A stretch of DNA of 12,780 nt from CACORA01 sp044234625 (lineage in GTDB: Bacteria > Planctomycetota > Planctomycetia > Pirellulales > UBA1268). The notes beneath the pieces were generated by a model. That model had not been told where the DNA came from. It made no database searches and saw only the letters and a list, made by a program, of their open reading frames with translations. The stretch lies in the NCBI GenBank assembly GCA_044234625.1, contig JBIIIP010000088.1, forward strand, positions 1 to 12,780, read 5' to 3'. This document shows, piece after piece, positions 6,385-12,780 of the stretch. Made by a program: the position numbers and the translations under genes. Position 1 is the stretch's first letter. The number at the start of each line of letters is the position of its first letter.

Positions 6385-7596
6385 TCAGCCGCTCACGCTG
6401 AATCCGTCGGCCTCGAGCCGCTCGCGGAGCCGGCTGATGTGGTCCCGGTCGGCCGTGTCGACCGTCACCTCGACCGTCGTCGAAAACACGTCCGGGCCGG
6501 AAAACGCCCGGTCATGGCGGATTTCCTGCACGCTCGCGCCCGCCGCGGCCACCGCCGCGGCCAGCTTCGCGATCCCGCCCGGCCTGTCGATCACCTGCGT
6601 CGTGAACCGCCAGCGGCGGCCATCCGCCGCCAGGCCACGGTCGATCACGCGGTCGAGGATCGTGAGATCGATGTTGCCGCCGCAGAGCAAGAGCACCACC
6701 TTCTTTCCCGCCAGTTCCCGTCCAGTGGCTCCCATGATCGCGGCCAAGGCCGCGGCAGCCGCCCCCTCCACCACCGTCTTCTCCAACTCCAACAGCCGCA
6801 GCACCGCCAGCGAGATCTGCTCCTCCTCCACCGTCACGACGCGATCGACGAGCGGCGCGGCCAGCGAAAACGAGAGGTCGCCCACCTTTCCCACCGCGAG
6901 GCCGTCGGCCAGGGTGGGACGGATCGCCACCCGAGTGGGCCGGCCGGCGGCCAGTGAGCTGCCGAAGCTCGGGGCGGCCGCGGGCTCGACGGCGACGATG
7001 CGGATGCCGGGCCGCAGGGCACGGGCCGCGATGCCGACGCCGGCCAAAAGCCCCGCCCCACCGGTGGGCACGACGATCGCATCGGCGTCTGGCACCTCGT
7101 CGAGGATCTCCAGCGCCATCGTCCCCTGCCCCGCGATCACCCGCGGATCATCGAAGCCATGCACGCGGTTCAGGCCCTCGCTCTCGGCGATGCTCATCGC
7201 CGTCTGCCGCGCGTCGTCGAAGGTGTCGCCGTCGAGGATCACGGTCGCCCCGAGCCGTCGGCATGTCGCCACCTTCACCAGCGGCGCGAAGCGGGGCATC
7301 ACGACCGTCACCGGGATGCCCAGGAGCCTGCCATGGTAGGCCAGGCCGAGGGCGTGGTTGCCGGCCGAGGCGGCCACAACGCCGCGTCGCTTCTGGGCGT
7401 CGTCGAGCAGCAAGAGTGCGTTGCGGGCCCCGCGCTCCTTGAACGAGCCGGTGCGCTGGAGGAGGTCGAGCTTGCAAAACACCGTGCAGCCGGTGAGGTC
7501 GGAGAGCGGGATGCTCGGCGGGCACGGGGAGCGGTAGATGCCGGAGCGGATGCGGTCGTGCGCGGCGCGGATGTCGTCGAGCGTGACGGAGTGCAT
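6385..7596 (-). CDS. ilvA: Threonine ammonia-lyase (threonine dehydratase) with C-terminal ACT domain (403 aa)
   Basis: A PLP-dependent enzyme that converts L-threonine to 2-oxobutanoate and ammonia, the first step from threonine toward isoleucine; cytoplasmic. The fold-type II catalytic domain covers about residues 5-320. It shows the PLP lysine in GSFKERGARN (Lys53), ASAGNHA (76-82), a phosphate-binding loop TGGAGL (178-183; the family usually has GGGGL) and CGGN (305-308). A single ACT-type regulatory domain covers about 328-402 (RWRFTTQVIDRPGGIAKLAAAV onward). This is the ~400-residue TdcB/IlvA short form with one ACT domain, so allosteric control by an amino acid is likely. The symbol is used in the broad sense; a serine/threonine dehydratase of another role is possible. 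The start has no clear ribosome binding site. It lies 54 bp after a HAD phosphatase gene. Confidence 0.9.
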   Translation of the reverse strand: MHSVTLDDIRAAHDRIRSGIYRSPCPPSIPLSDLTGCTVFCKLDLLQRTGSFKERGARNALLLLDDAQKRRGVVAASAGNHALGLAYHGRLLGIPVTVVMPRFAPLVKVATCRRLGATVILDGDTFDDARQTAMSIAESEGLNRVHGFDDPRVIAGQGTMALEILDEVPDADAIVVPTGGAGLLAGVGIAARALRPGIRIVAVEPAAAPSFGSSLAAGRPTRVAIRPTLADGLAVGKVGDLSFSLAAPLVDRVVTVEEEQISLAVLRLLELEKTVVEGAAAAALAAIMGATGRELAGKKVVLLLCGGNIDLTILDRVIDRGLAADGRRWRFTTQVIDRPGGIAKLAAAVAAAGASVQEIRHDRAFSGPDVFSTTVEVTVDTADRDHISRLRERLEADGFSVSG

Positions 7597-7650
7597 GAGA
7601 CGGGGATCCGGAGGTGGCAGGCCGAAGCCCGCACGGCAGGGGTGGACAAG

Positions 7651-8244
7651 TCAGGTGATGCGAACGGGCGAATGGAAGGGGCGGACGTCGATCCATGGCA
7701 TGCCCGCGGCGCGGGCGGCGGCGATGCCGAGATCGCTGTCCTCCCACACCACGCATTTGTCCGGACGGGCCCCCAGCCGCCGCGCGGCCTCGAGAAACGG
7801 GTCGGGGTCGGGCTTGTGCCGCGCGGTGTCTTCACTGGCCACGAGGGCTTCGAAGCATTCAGCGATGCCGACGTGCTCCAGGATCCGCAGGCAGACGTGG
7901 CGGTGGCCCCCCGTGACCACGGCCATCGGCACTCGGCCCCGCGAGCGGAAGACGACGTCGATCACCGGGTCGATGGCCTTCACATGCTCGAGCTGCGCGA
8001 GGAAAGACGTCTCCTTGAATGCGACCGCGTAGTCGAGATCGATCTCGAGCCCGTGCTCGCGGGCGAGCGTGGCCACGATGTCGCGGGTGGGCCGGCCTCC
8101 CAGCGAATAGAAACGGTCTTCATCGAAGCTGATGCCGTGGTGCCCGGTCACCTCGAGCCAGGCACGGTAATGGGCGGGCATCGTGTCGGCCAGCGTGCCG
8201 TCGCAATCGAAGAGGAGGGCGTCGTGTTGCTGGAGGTGCCACAT
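7651..8244 (-). CDS. HAD-superfamily phosphatase, beta-phosphoglucomutase/YqaB-like (197 aa)
   Basis: A small cytoplasmic hydrolase of HAD subfamily IA, acting on a phosphorylated metabolite such as a sugar phosphate. All four motifs are seen: motif I FDCDGTLADT (nucleophile Asp13, acid/base Asp15), motif II VVTGG (Thr111), motif III KPDPDPF (Lys144) and motif IV WEDSDLGIAAARAAGM (Glu168, Asp169). The helical cap lies at about residues 18-90. Its length matches YqaB-type fructose-1-phosphatases and short beta-phosphoglucomutases; the substrate cannot be fixed from sequence. The ATG at 8244 starts directly before the conserved strand, and the same frame stays open upstream only as antisense of the chemoreceptor. 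No ribosome binding site is visible. It is probably co-transcribed with the downstream threonine ammonia-lyase gene and diverges from the chemoreceptor gene across 106 bp. Confidence 0.9.
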   Translation of the reverse strand: MWHLQQHDALLFDCDGTLADTMPAHYRAWLEVTGHHGISFDEDRFYSLGGRPTRDIVATLAREHGLEIDLDYAVAFKETSFLAQLEHVKAIDPVIDVVFRSRGRVPMAVVTGGHRHVCLRILEHVGIAECFEALVASEDTARHKPDPDPFLEAARRLGARPDKCVVWEDSDLGIAAARAAGMPWIDVRPFHSPVRIT

Positions 8245-8295
8245 GGCGTAGGGTGAGGTGGGTCGTGCGGATTGAAGGGGGCGATCCCCGGAGTT

Positions 8296-8323
8296 TCGGG
8301 CGGCAAAACGCCGGGCCGCCCGA
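8296..8323 (+). promoter_or_regulatory. Leader hairpin 1 upstream of the chemoreceptor gene
   Basis: TCGGGCGGC (8296-8304) and GCCGCCCGA (8315-8323) form a perfect 9-bp stem with a 10-base loop. A smaller GGGG-CGAT-CCCC hairpin (8278-8289) precedes it. Its right arm can instead pair with the left arm of hairpin 2: CCGCCCGA (8316-8323) with TCGGGCGG (8340-8347), extended by GAG/CTC past one bulged G. The two structures exclude each other. It could act as RNA or as a DNA operator. It also lies upstream of the divergent HAD gene. Confidence 0.5.
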
Positions 8324-8340
8324 GAGTAACCTATTCTCGT

Positions 8341-8360
8341 CGGGCGGATCATGCCGCCCG
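8341..8360 (+). promoter_or_regulatory. Hairpin 2 with the chemoreceptor start codon in its loop
   Basis: CGGGCGG (8341-8347) and CCGCCCG (8354-8360) form a perfect 7-bp stem of six G-C pairs or more, and the 6-base loop ATCATG contains the presumed start codon (8351-8353). The only Shine-Dalgarno-like sequence (GGCGG) is in the left arm. In RNA this should hinder translation initiation. TATTCT at 8332-8337 resembles a -10 box (4 of 6 bases), with no good -35; if used, the transcript would start almost at the start codon. Confidence 0.5.
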
Positions 8361-10432
8361 GAATCCCCTCGCCCTTCACGCTCGCCATGCAGTTTCCCAC
8401 GATCGGCATCCGCACCCGTTTCCTGCTGCTCGGAGCCCTGCCCGCCGTGGCCATCCTGGCGGGCGTGCTGGCGATCAATTTCCTGCGGATGGAATCGCTC
8501 CTGCTCGCGTTCGGCAAGGACCTGCTCCTCGACCGTGCGCGGATGATCGCCACCGATATCGACCGGGGCACGCTGGAGGCCGTCACTGCCGCCCGCATCA
8601 TGGCCCAAGCCGCCGAGCAGGGCCTTTTCGGCCGCCGGGCCGAGTCGCTGCGGATGGCCCGTGGCGTCCTGGAATCCTACCCGCAGTTCACGGCCGCGTA
8701 CTTCGGCTACGAGCCCGATGCCGATGGCAACGACGCCGCCTCTCTGGCCAAGCCCGATGCGAACGTGCCTGCCGAGGCTCTCGGCGAAGGCGGCCGCTTC
8801 ATCCCCTATTGGTTTCGGGCCGCCGGGGAGGCCGCCGAGGTCAAGCTCGCTCCCCTTGTGCTCCTCGACGGGCTTTATTACTCCGGCTGCAAGGAGCGGT
8901 TCGAAAACACCGGCGAATTCGACAAGGCGATGGTGACCGAGCCCTACGACTACCAGGGAAAGCTGATGGTCGAGCAGACATACCCGATCGTGATCGGCGG
9001 CCGCTTCATGGGCGTCGCCGGTGTCGACCGCACTCTCGACGGGATCGTCGCCGAACTGGAGAAGATCAAGATGGCCCAGCAGTCGGCCGGCTGGCATGTC
9101 GACATCTTCCTCGTCAGCCGACTGGGCAAGGTGATCGCCTCCACCACGCATGCCCGGGAGATGACCGCGAAGCCGATCGGCGACACGCCGTATGCGGACG
9201 TGCTCCAGCGGTTCCATCTGGCGGCGACCACCAACGAGGCCATCATGGCTGCCGACCCGTTGTCGAACGAGCCCTGCTTCTTCGCGGCGGCGCGGGTGCC
9301 CACCGGCCGCTGGACGGTGGTGATGCGGCAACGCCGCGGCGACGTGGTCGACCGCGTGCGGGGGCCCCTGTTGGCGTCGGCGGGCGTAGCCGGCGCGGGC
9401 ATGGCGGGCGTGCTGGCGCTCCTGGGATGGCTGACGAGCAGCTTCGTGGGCCGCATCAGGGAGGCCGTGGGCGCCTCCCGCAGGGTGGCCGGTGGCGACC
9501 TCACCGGCGCCATCGACATGCGTGGAGGCGACGAGACAGGCCAGCTGCTCCGCGACATCGGCGCGATGACGGCGAGCCTGCGATCGATCGTGTCGCAGGT
9601 GAAGCGGTCGAGCCTGGAATTGAACGCCACGGCGAAGCAGCTGCAGGCGACGGGAAACCAACAGGAGCATGCCATCGGGTCGTTGGGCGCGAGCACGAGC
9701 GAGGTGGCGGTGGCGAGCCGACAGATTTCGGTGACGGGGCAGGAACTGCTCGGCACGATGAACGAGGCGGCGGTGGCCGCCGTCGAGACGGCGCAGGTGG
9801 CCGACGCGGGGCGCGACGATCTGGCCGCCGTCGGCGAGACAATGTCGCATCTGGAGCGCGCGACCGCCGAATTCTCCTCCCGGCTGACGGCGATCCGGCA
9901 GCGGGCGGAAGACATCAACATGGTGATCACCACGATCACGAAGGTGGCCGACCAGACGAACCTCCTCTCCATCAACGCGGCGATCGAGGCGGAAAAAGCG
10001 GGCGAATACGGCCAGGGCTTCATCGTCGTGGCCCGGGAAATCCGCCGCCTTGCCGACCAGACGGCCGTGGCCACGCTCGACATCGAGCGGCTCGTCGAGC
10101 AGATGCAGCAGGCGGTGAACGCGGGCGTCGAGCAGATGGAGCTGTTTGCCGGGGAGGTGACGGCCGGCGTCGACCGGGTGCACGAAATCAGCGCCCGGTT
10201 TTCGGAAGTGATCGACAAGGTGCACGGGCTGAGCGGCCGCTTCGAGCGCGTCAACGAGGGGATGCGGGCGCAGGCGGCCGGCGCCCAGCAGATCTCGGAA
10301 GCCCTGATGACGCTCACCGACGGCTCCCGCTCGGCGGCCGACGCCCTCGAGGAATTCAAGGATGCCGCCCACCACATGGTGGAGGCCGTGAGCGGCCTCA
10401 CCGACACGGTCAGCCGCTTCCGCGTGGAGTAG
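8351..10432 (+). CDS. Methyl-accepting chemotaxis protein with Cache-like sensor, WspA-type signalling tip (693 aa)
   Basis: A transmembrane receptor signalling to a CheA-type kinase. Order of parts: TM1 about 24-44; a periplasmic sensor of about 300 residues (45-340) that looks like a double Cache domain (FGYEPDADGND, YYSGCKERF, then a second part with YPIVIGGRFMGVAGVDRTL, 211-229); TM2 about 343-363; HAMP about 364-416; and a long coiled-coil signalling domain (420-690). The hairpin tip at 532-578 reads VADQTNLLSINAAIEAEKAG then EYGQGF and VVAREIRRLADQTAVATLDIE. This matches WspA, the receptor of the Wsp surface-sensing/cyclic-di-GMP pathway, more closely than motility receptors, which have NAAIEAARAGEQGRGF and VVADEVRKLA. 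No CheR-binding pentapeptide ends the protein. No cheA, cheW, cheR, cheB or GGDEF gene lies nearby. An internal ATG at 8387 is an alternative start. Confidence 0.95.
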   Translation: MPPGIPSPFTLAMQFPTIGIRTRFLLLGALPAVAILAGVLAINFLRMESLLLAFGKDLLLDRARMIATDIDRGTLEAVTAARIMAQAAEQGLFGRRAESLRMARGVLESYPQFTAAYFGYEPDADGNDAASLAKPDANVPAEALGEGGRFIPYWFRAAGEAAEVKLAPLVLLDGLYYSGCKERFENTGEFDKAMVTEPYDYQGKLMVEQTYPIVIGGRFMGVAGVDRTLDGIVAELEKIKMAQQSAGWHVDIFLVSRLGKVIASTTHAREMTAKPIGDTPYADVLQRFHLAATTNEAIMAADPLSNEPCFFAAARVPTGRWTVVMRQRRGDVVDRVRGPLLASAGVAGAGMAGVLALLGWLTSSFVGRIREAVGASRRVAGGDLTGAIDMRGGDETGQLLRDIGAMTASLRSIVSQVKRSSLELNATAKQLQATGNQQEHAIGSLGASTSEVAVASRQISVTGQELLGTMNEAAVAAVETAQVADAGRDDLAAVGETMSHLERATAEFSSRLTAIRQRAEDINMVITTITKVADQTNLLSINAAIEAEKAGEYGQGFIVVAREIRRLADQTAVATLDIERLVEQMQQAVNAGVEQMELFAGEVTAGVDRVHEISARFSEVIDKVHGLSGRFERVNEGMRAQAAGAQQISEALMTLTDGSRSAADALEEFKDAAHHMVEAVSGLTDTVSRFRVE

Positions 10433-10530
10433 CGGCGCAGCGGTCCACGGCTCCGAGGATTTCGGCGTCCTTGATCGCCGCCTCGAGCCGCGTGCGGGCC
10501 TCGTCGAGTCGCCCTGCGGGATTCCCGCGT

Positions 10531-11388
10531 TCACGCCTCCGCGGCCGCCGTGACGACCGCGATCCGGTCGCCGACCGACACCGCTCCGGGCGGGGTGAAA
10601 AGAGAGGTGTTGATGGCCAAACGGTAGAGGTCGGCCCCGGCGACGCGATCGGCCGTGGGCGGCATGCTTCGGCGCCGCCGGGACTCGAACGCCTCCCGGA
10701 AGCCGGGCATGGGGTCGCCCGTGCGGCTGTCACGGCTCGGCACCACGCACCTCCGGCACACATTCGTGGCCCGCAGGGCGACAGTGCCGATGGTGAACAC
10801 GCGCGGTTCGGGAGGCGGAAGGTCGGCGTAGGGGTCGGCCGGCAGCGCGGCGGGCGGCGGGCGCAGGTGGCGGGCGGGGATCGCCAGCCCGTCCTCCCAA
10901 AATGCATCGCAGCCGCTGATCTCGAGATTGGCCCGAAACCGACGGCGCGACTCCGCGAGATCGAAGCCGAACCACCGGCCCACTTCCTCCAGGCTTGCCG
11001 TCGAAACGAGCGTTGGCCCAGGGGCGTCGCGGTCGTCCGGAAAGCCGCCGTCGAGCCGCTCTTCGAGAAGCACGCGCTCGCCGAGGGCTTCCGAGAGCCA
11101 AGCGCACGGACCCTCGGGGCCTGGCGCCAGGGGAAACGTGGCGGCGTGGCTGCCGTCGGCAGCGTCGCCGAAGGAGAGCGTGATCAGCCGTTCGGTGAGG
11201 TCATAGGCGGCGCGGATGGGGTGGAAGCGGGCGCTGCGCTTCGCATTGACCGCCCTGCCCTCCATGTCGGTCAGCCGCCAGCGACGGTCGTGCTCGAGCC
11301 CGCCCGATGGAAGCACGCGGGCCGAGTCGACGTCGATGCCGTCGAGGCTTTTCACCGGGTAGAGCGTGATCCGGTCGAGCGTGGGCAT
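10531..11388 (-). CDS. MOSC-domain molybdenum cofactor-binding protein, YcbX/mARC-like (285 aa)
   Basis: Has the two-part layout of the YcbX/mARC group. The N-terminal MOSC_N barrel starts with ITLYPVKSLDGI (7-18) and includes GLEHDRRW (30-37). The MOSC domain follows at about 125-280, with RFRANLEISG (150-159; the family usually has RFRPN) and NVCRRCVVPSRDSRTG (209-224), where one of the two Cys (211, 214) should bind molybdenum. Relatives use the Mo cofactor to reduce N-hydroxylated compounds such as 6-hydroxylaminopurine, together with an electron donor. No fused 2Fe-2S ferredoxin domain is present, so a separate partner would be needed. The start at 11388 has no ribosome binding site and sits beside a 7-bp inverted repeat (11389-11395 with 11426-11432). 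It is 49 bp after the M50/HlyD-type gene and may be co-transcribed with it. Confidence 0.9.
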   Translation of the reverse strand: MPTLDRITLYPVKSLDGIDVDSARVLPSGGLEHDRRWRLTDMEGRAVNAKRSARFHPIRAAYDLTERLITLSFGDAADGSHAATFPLAPGPEGPCAWLSEALGERVLLEERLDGGFPDDRDAPGPTLVSTASLEEVGRWFGFDLAESRRRFRANLEISGCDAFWEDGLAIPARHLRPPPAALPADPYADLPPPEPRVFTIGTVALRATNVCRRCVVPSRDSRTGDPMPGFREAFESRRRRSMPPTADRVAGADLYRLAINTSLFTPPGAVSVGDRIAVVTAAAEA

Positions 11389-11437
11389 GGGGTGGTGGAG
11401 TCGGGGTCCGCGGCGACGGCGTCGGCCACCCCCGCCG

Positions 11438-12780
11438 CTACATGCGAAAGTTGAAGGTCTGCCAGAGCAGCCGCAACAGCCATTGGCCGACCGTCCGCTG
11501 GCCCACGCGGATCCGGGCCACGCCCCGCATGCCCGGCATCACGGCCGTGAGCCGCGGATCGCCCTCGGGGAGATTCATCATCACCTCGTAACTTGTCGAG
11601 ATCGGCACCTCGCGGCCCGCCTCGTCGGTCTCCGTGGGGACGCTGCCCCCCGCCTTCACCGAGAGCCGCTCGGAGCCCACCTCGATGTGCGACTGCGCGA
11701 TGTCGTCGATCCGGCCCGTGAACGTCTGCCACGGGAGTGCATCGATCTTCAAATCGACCCGCTGCCCGGGCGCCACGAACTCCACTTCGGTCTGATCGAC
11801 CACCATCACCGCCTCGAGCACGGCTGGTTCGCCCACCAGGCAGACCACCGTGCCTTGGCTGAGGGTGGCACCCGCGTTTCTCTCGTCGAGCGGACTGCCG
11901 GCCCATGTCGAAAGCTGGCCGTTGGGGTCGGGTCGCGGGGGCACGCGAGCCGGCGGGAGCACCTCGCCGTCGCGCGGGGCCACGATCACCAACTCGCCCC
12001 GGTCGCGATGCTTTTTCGCCAGTTGCTCCTCGACGCTCTTCAGGGCCTCCTCCACGGTGCCCACCTCGCGGGCCGCGGCCGGATCGGTGAACCGCTCCCG
12101 GATCAGGCTGTCGAGGCGGGCCCGGTATTTGGCCGCTTTGCCGGAGAGATCGGCGATCGCCAGGTCGAGATCGACGTTCGAAAGCACGAGCAACTCCTGC
12201 CCCTTCGTCACCCGGTCTCCGGGCTTCACGATGATCCTTTCCAGGGTGCCCGGCACCGTCACATACACCGTCTCTTCGCCGCGCGGCCGCATCTCCGCGG
12301 CGCACCACACCCGCTGGGGCAGCGGCACCAGCGCGATTGCCGCCAGCATCGCCGCAGCCACGACAACCGTGATCGAAAGGTTGAGAAGCTTCACTTCATC
12401 ACGCTTTCCGGGCACCCGCAAAAACTCAATCATCGCCCGGAGGGGCCGGATCACCAAGCCCCACAAGGCCATCCACCCCAGCGCCTGCCCGAGCACCTCG
12501 AGCCGATAGGGTTTGAAGACATTCCACACGAAGAGAAAGATGCTCAGCCTGACGATCCAGCCGTAGATGCTGGAGGCCGCCGCAAAGGCGGCGAACAGGG
12601 CCAGCCGTCGCTGCGGCATGAATGGGTCGGGCTGCGGCTTGAGGCCGAGGCACCACGTCGAGAAGACGCGGCTGAACACCGAGCGGGACTTCTGCCGGAG
12701 GTTGGGAATCTCGATCAGATCGGAAAGGATGTAGTAGCCGTCGTATCGGAGCAGCGGATTGGCATTGAACAAGAGCGTCG
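11438..12780 (-). CDS. M50-type membrane metalloprotease-like / HlyD-like fusion protein, 3' part only
   Basis: A multi-domain membrane protein cut by the right window edge; its frame is open to base 12780, so the N-terminus is missing. The visible part starts with FNANPLLRYDGYY, where the Asp-Gly matches the third metal-ligand region of site-2-protease-like M50 peptidases (NPLLRxDGYY). ILSDLIEIPNLRQKS follows, then membrane spans at about 68-86, 92-111 and 131-150 of the visible 444 residues. Next come a HlyD-like biotinyl/lipoyl half (GTLERIIVKPGDRVTKGQEL, 175-194), a coiled coil (about 205-257), the second lipoyl half (VIVAPRDGEVL, 262-272) and a beta-barrel adaptor with VMPGMRGVARI. This arrangement is known in peptide zinc metalloprotease-like proteins encoded with HlyD/ABC export systems. 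The HExxH motif should lie beyond the edge and could not be checked. The downstream neighbour is the MOSC gene. Confidence 0.88.
   Translation of the reverse strand, partial: TLLFNANPLLRYDGYYILSDLIEIPNLRQKSRSVFSRVFSTWCLGLKPQPDPFMPQRRLALFAAFAAASSIYGWIVRLSIFLFVWNVFKPYRLEVLGQALGWMALWGLVIRPLRAMIEFLRVPGKRDEVKLLNLSITVVVAAAMLAAIALVPLPQRVWCAAEMRPRGEETVYVTVPGTLERIIVKPGDRVTKGQELLVLSNVDLDLAIADLSGKAAKYRARLDSLIRERFTDPAAAREVGTVEEALKSVEEQLAKKHRDRGELVIVAPRDGEVLPPARVPPRPDPNGQLSTWAGSPLDERNAGATLSQGTVVCLVGEPAVLEAVMVVDQTEVEFVAPGQRVDLKIDALPWQTFTGRIDDIAQSHIEVGSERLSVKAGGSVPTETDEAGREVPISTSYEVMMNLPEGDPRLTAVMPGMRGVARIRVGQRTVGQWLLRLLWQTFNFRM

Noticed and set aside
8332..8337. TATTCT as a -10 box for the chemoreceptor gene
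   Set aside because: Only 4 of 6 bases match and there is no acceptable -35 box at the right distance, so it is mentioned but not called as a promoter.
8120..10534. A minus-strand frame open for about 800 codons antisense to the chemoreceptor
   Set aside because: Composition is that of an antisense shadow (His, Arg, Gly, Leu), with no motif; the plus-strand gene has a full receptor architecture.
8272..11454. A plus-strand frame open for about 1,060 codons across the chemoreceptor and MOSC genes
   Set aside because: It is very rich in Arg, Gly, Pro and His with no recognisable domain, and lies out of frame over two clear genes; long shadow frames are expected at this GC content.
1..12780. 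CRISPR arrays, insertion sequences, phage or toxin-antitoxin genes
   Set aside because: No regularly spaced direct repeats, transposase motifs, terminal inverted repeats or phage-type genes were seen on either strand.

Overview
The window is about 12.8 kb of high-GC bacterial chromosome with dense coding on both strands. It looks like a planctomycete (Pirellulales-like), but this is inferred from gene content only. The clues are a Ser/Thr kinase with one C-terminal membrane span, a secreted PQQ-like propeller protein with a WPGYRGP motif near its start, an M50-type membrane protein fused to a HlyD-like half, and genes that often lack a clear Shine-Dalgarno site. No insertion sequence, phage gene, CRISPR array or toxin-antitoxin pair is visible. 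The region reads as core chromosome, not an island.

Layout. 1-133 is non-coding, with small inverted repeats. 134-1627 (+) holds a HEAT-repeat protein and a secreted DNase I-like endonuclease/exonuclease/phosphatase family enzyme. A GC-rich hairpin region follows, then tRNA-Glu(CTC) on the minus strand (1693-1765) with a recognisable sigma70-type promoter, then the minus-strand membrane kinase (1844-3049). Only 30 bp separate the kinase start from a divergent cyclophilin-type prolyl isomerase (3080-3616, +).

From 8244 back down to 3645 everything is on the minus strand. In transcription order it is a HAD phosphatase, threonine ammonia-lyase with an ACT domain, a compound terminator, a 50-residue small protein, a trypsin-like protease with signal peptide and C-terminal membrane anchor, and a PQQ-like propeller protein. 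The last three sit 31 and 7 bp apart and look like one operon of cell-envelope proteins.

8351-10432 (+) is a chemoreceptor with a Cache-like sensor and a signalling tip of the WspA type. Its start codon lies in the loop of a perfect hairpin, next to a second hairpin built from the same arm sequence. These arms could pair in two mutually exclusive ways, and this is the most unusual non-coding signal in the window. The rest, on the minus strand, is a MOSC-domain protein (10531-11388) and the 3' part of an M50/HlyD-type membrane protein that runs off the right edge (11438-12780).

Most genes belong to recognisable families. The candidates for something undescribed are the leader structure of the chemoreceptor gene and the small-protein/anchored-protease/propeller operon.
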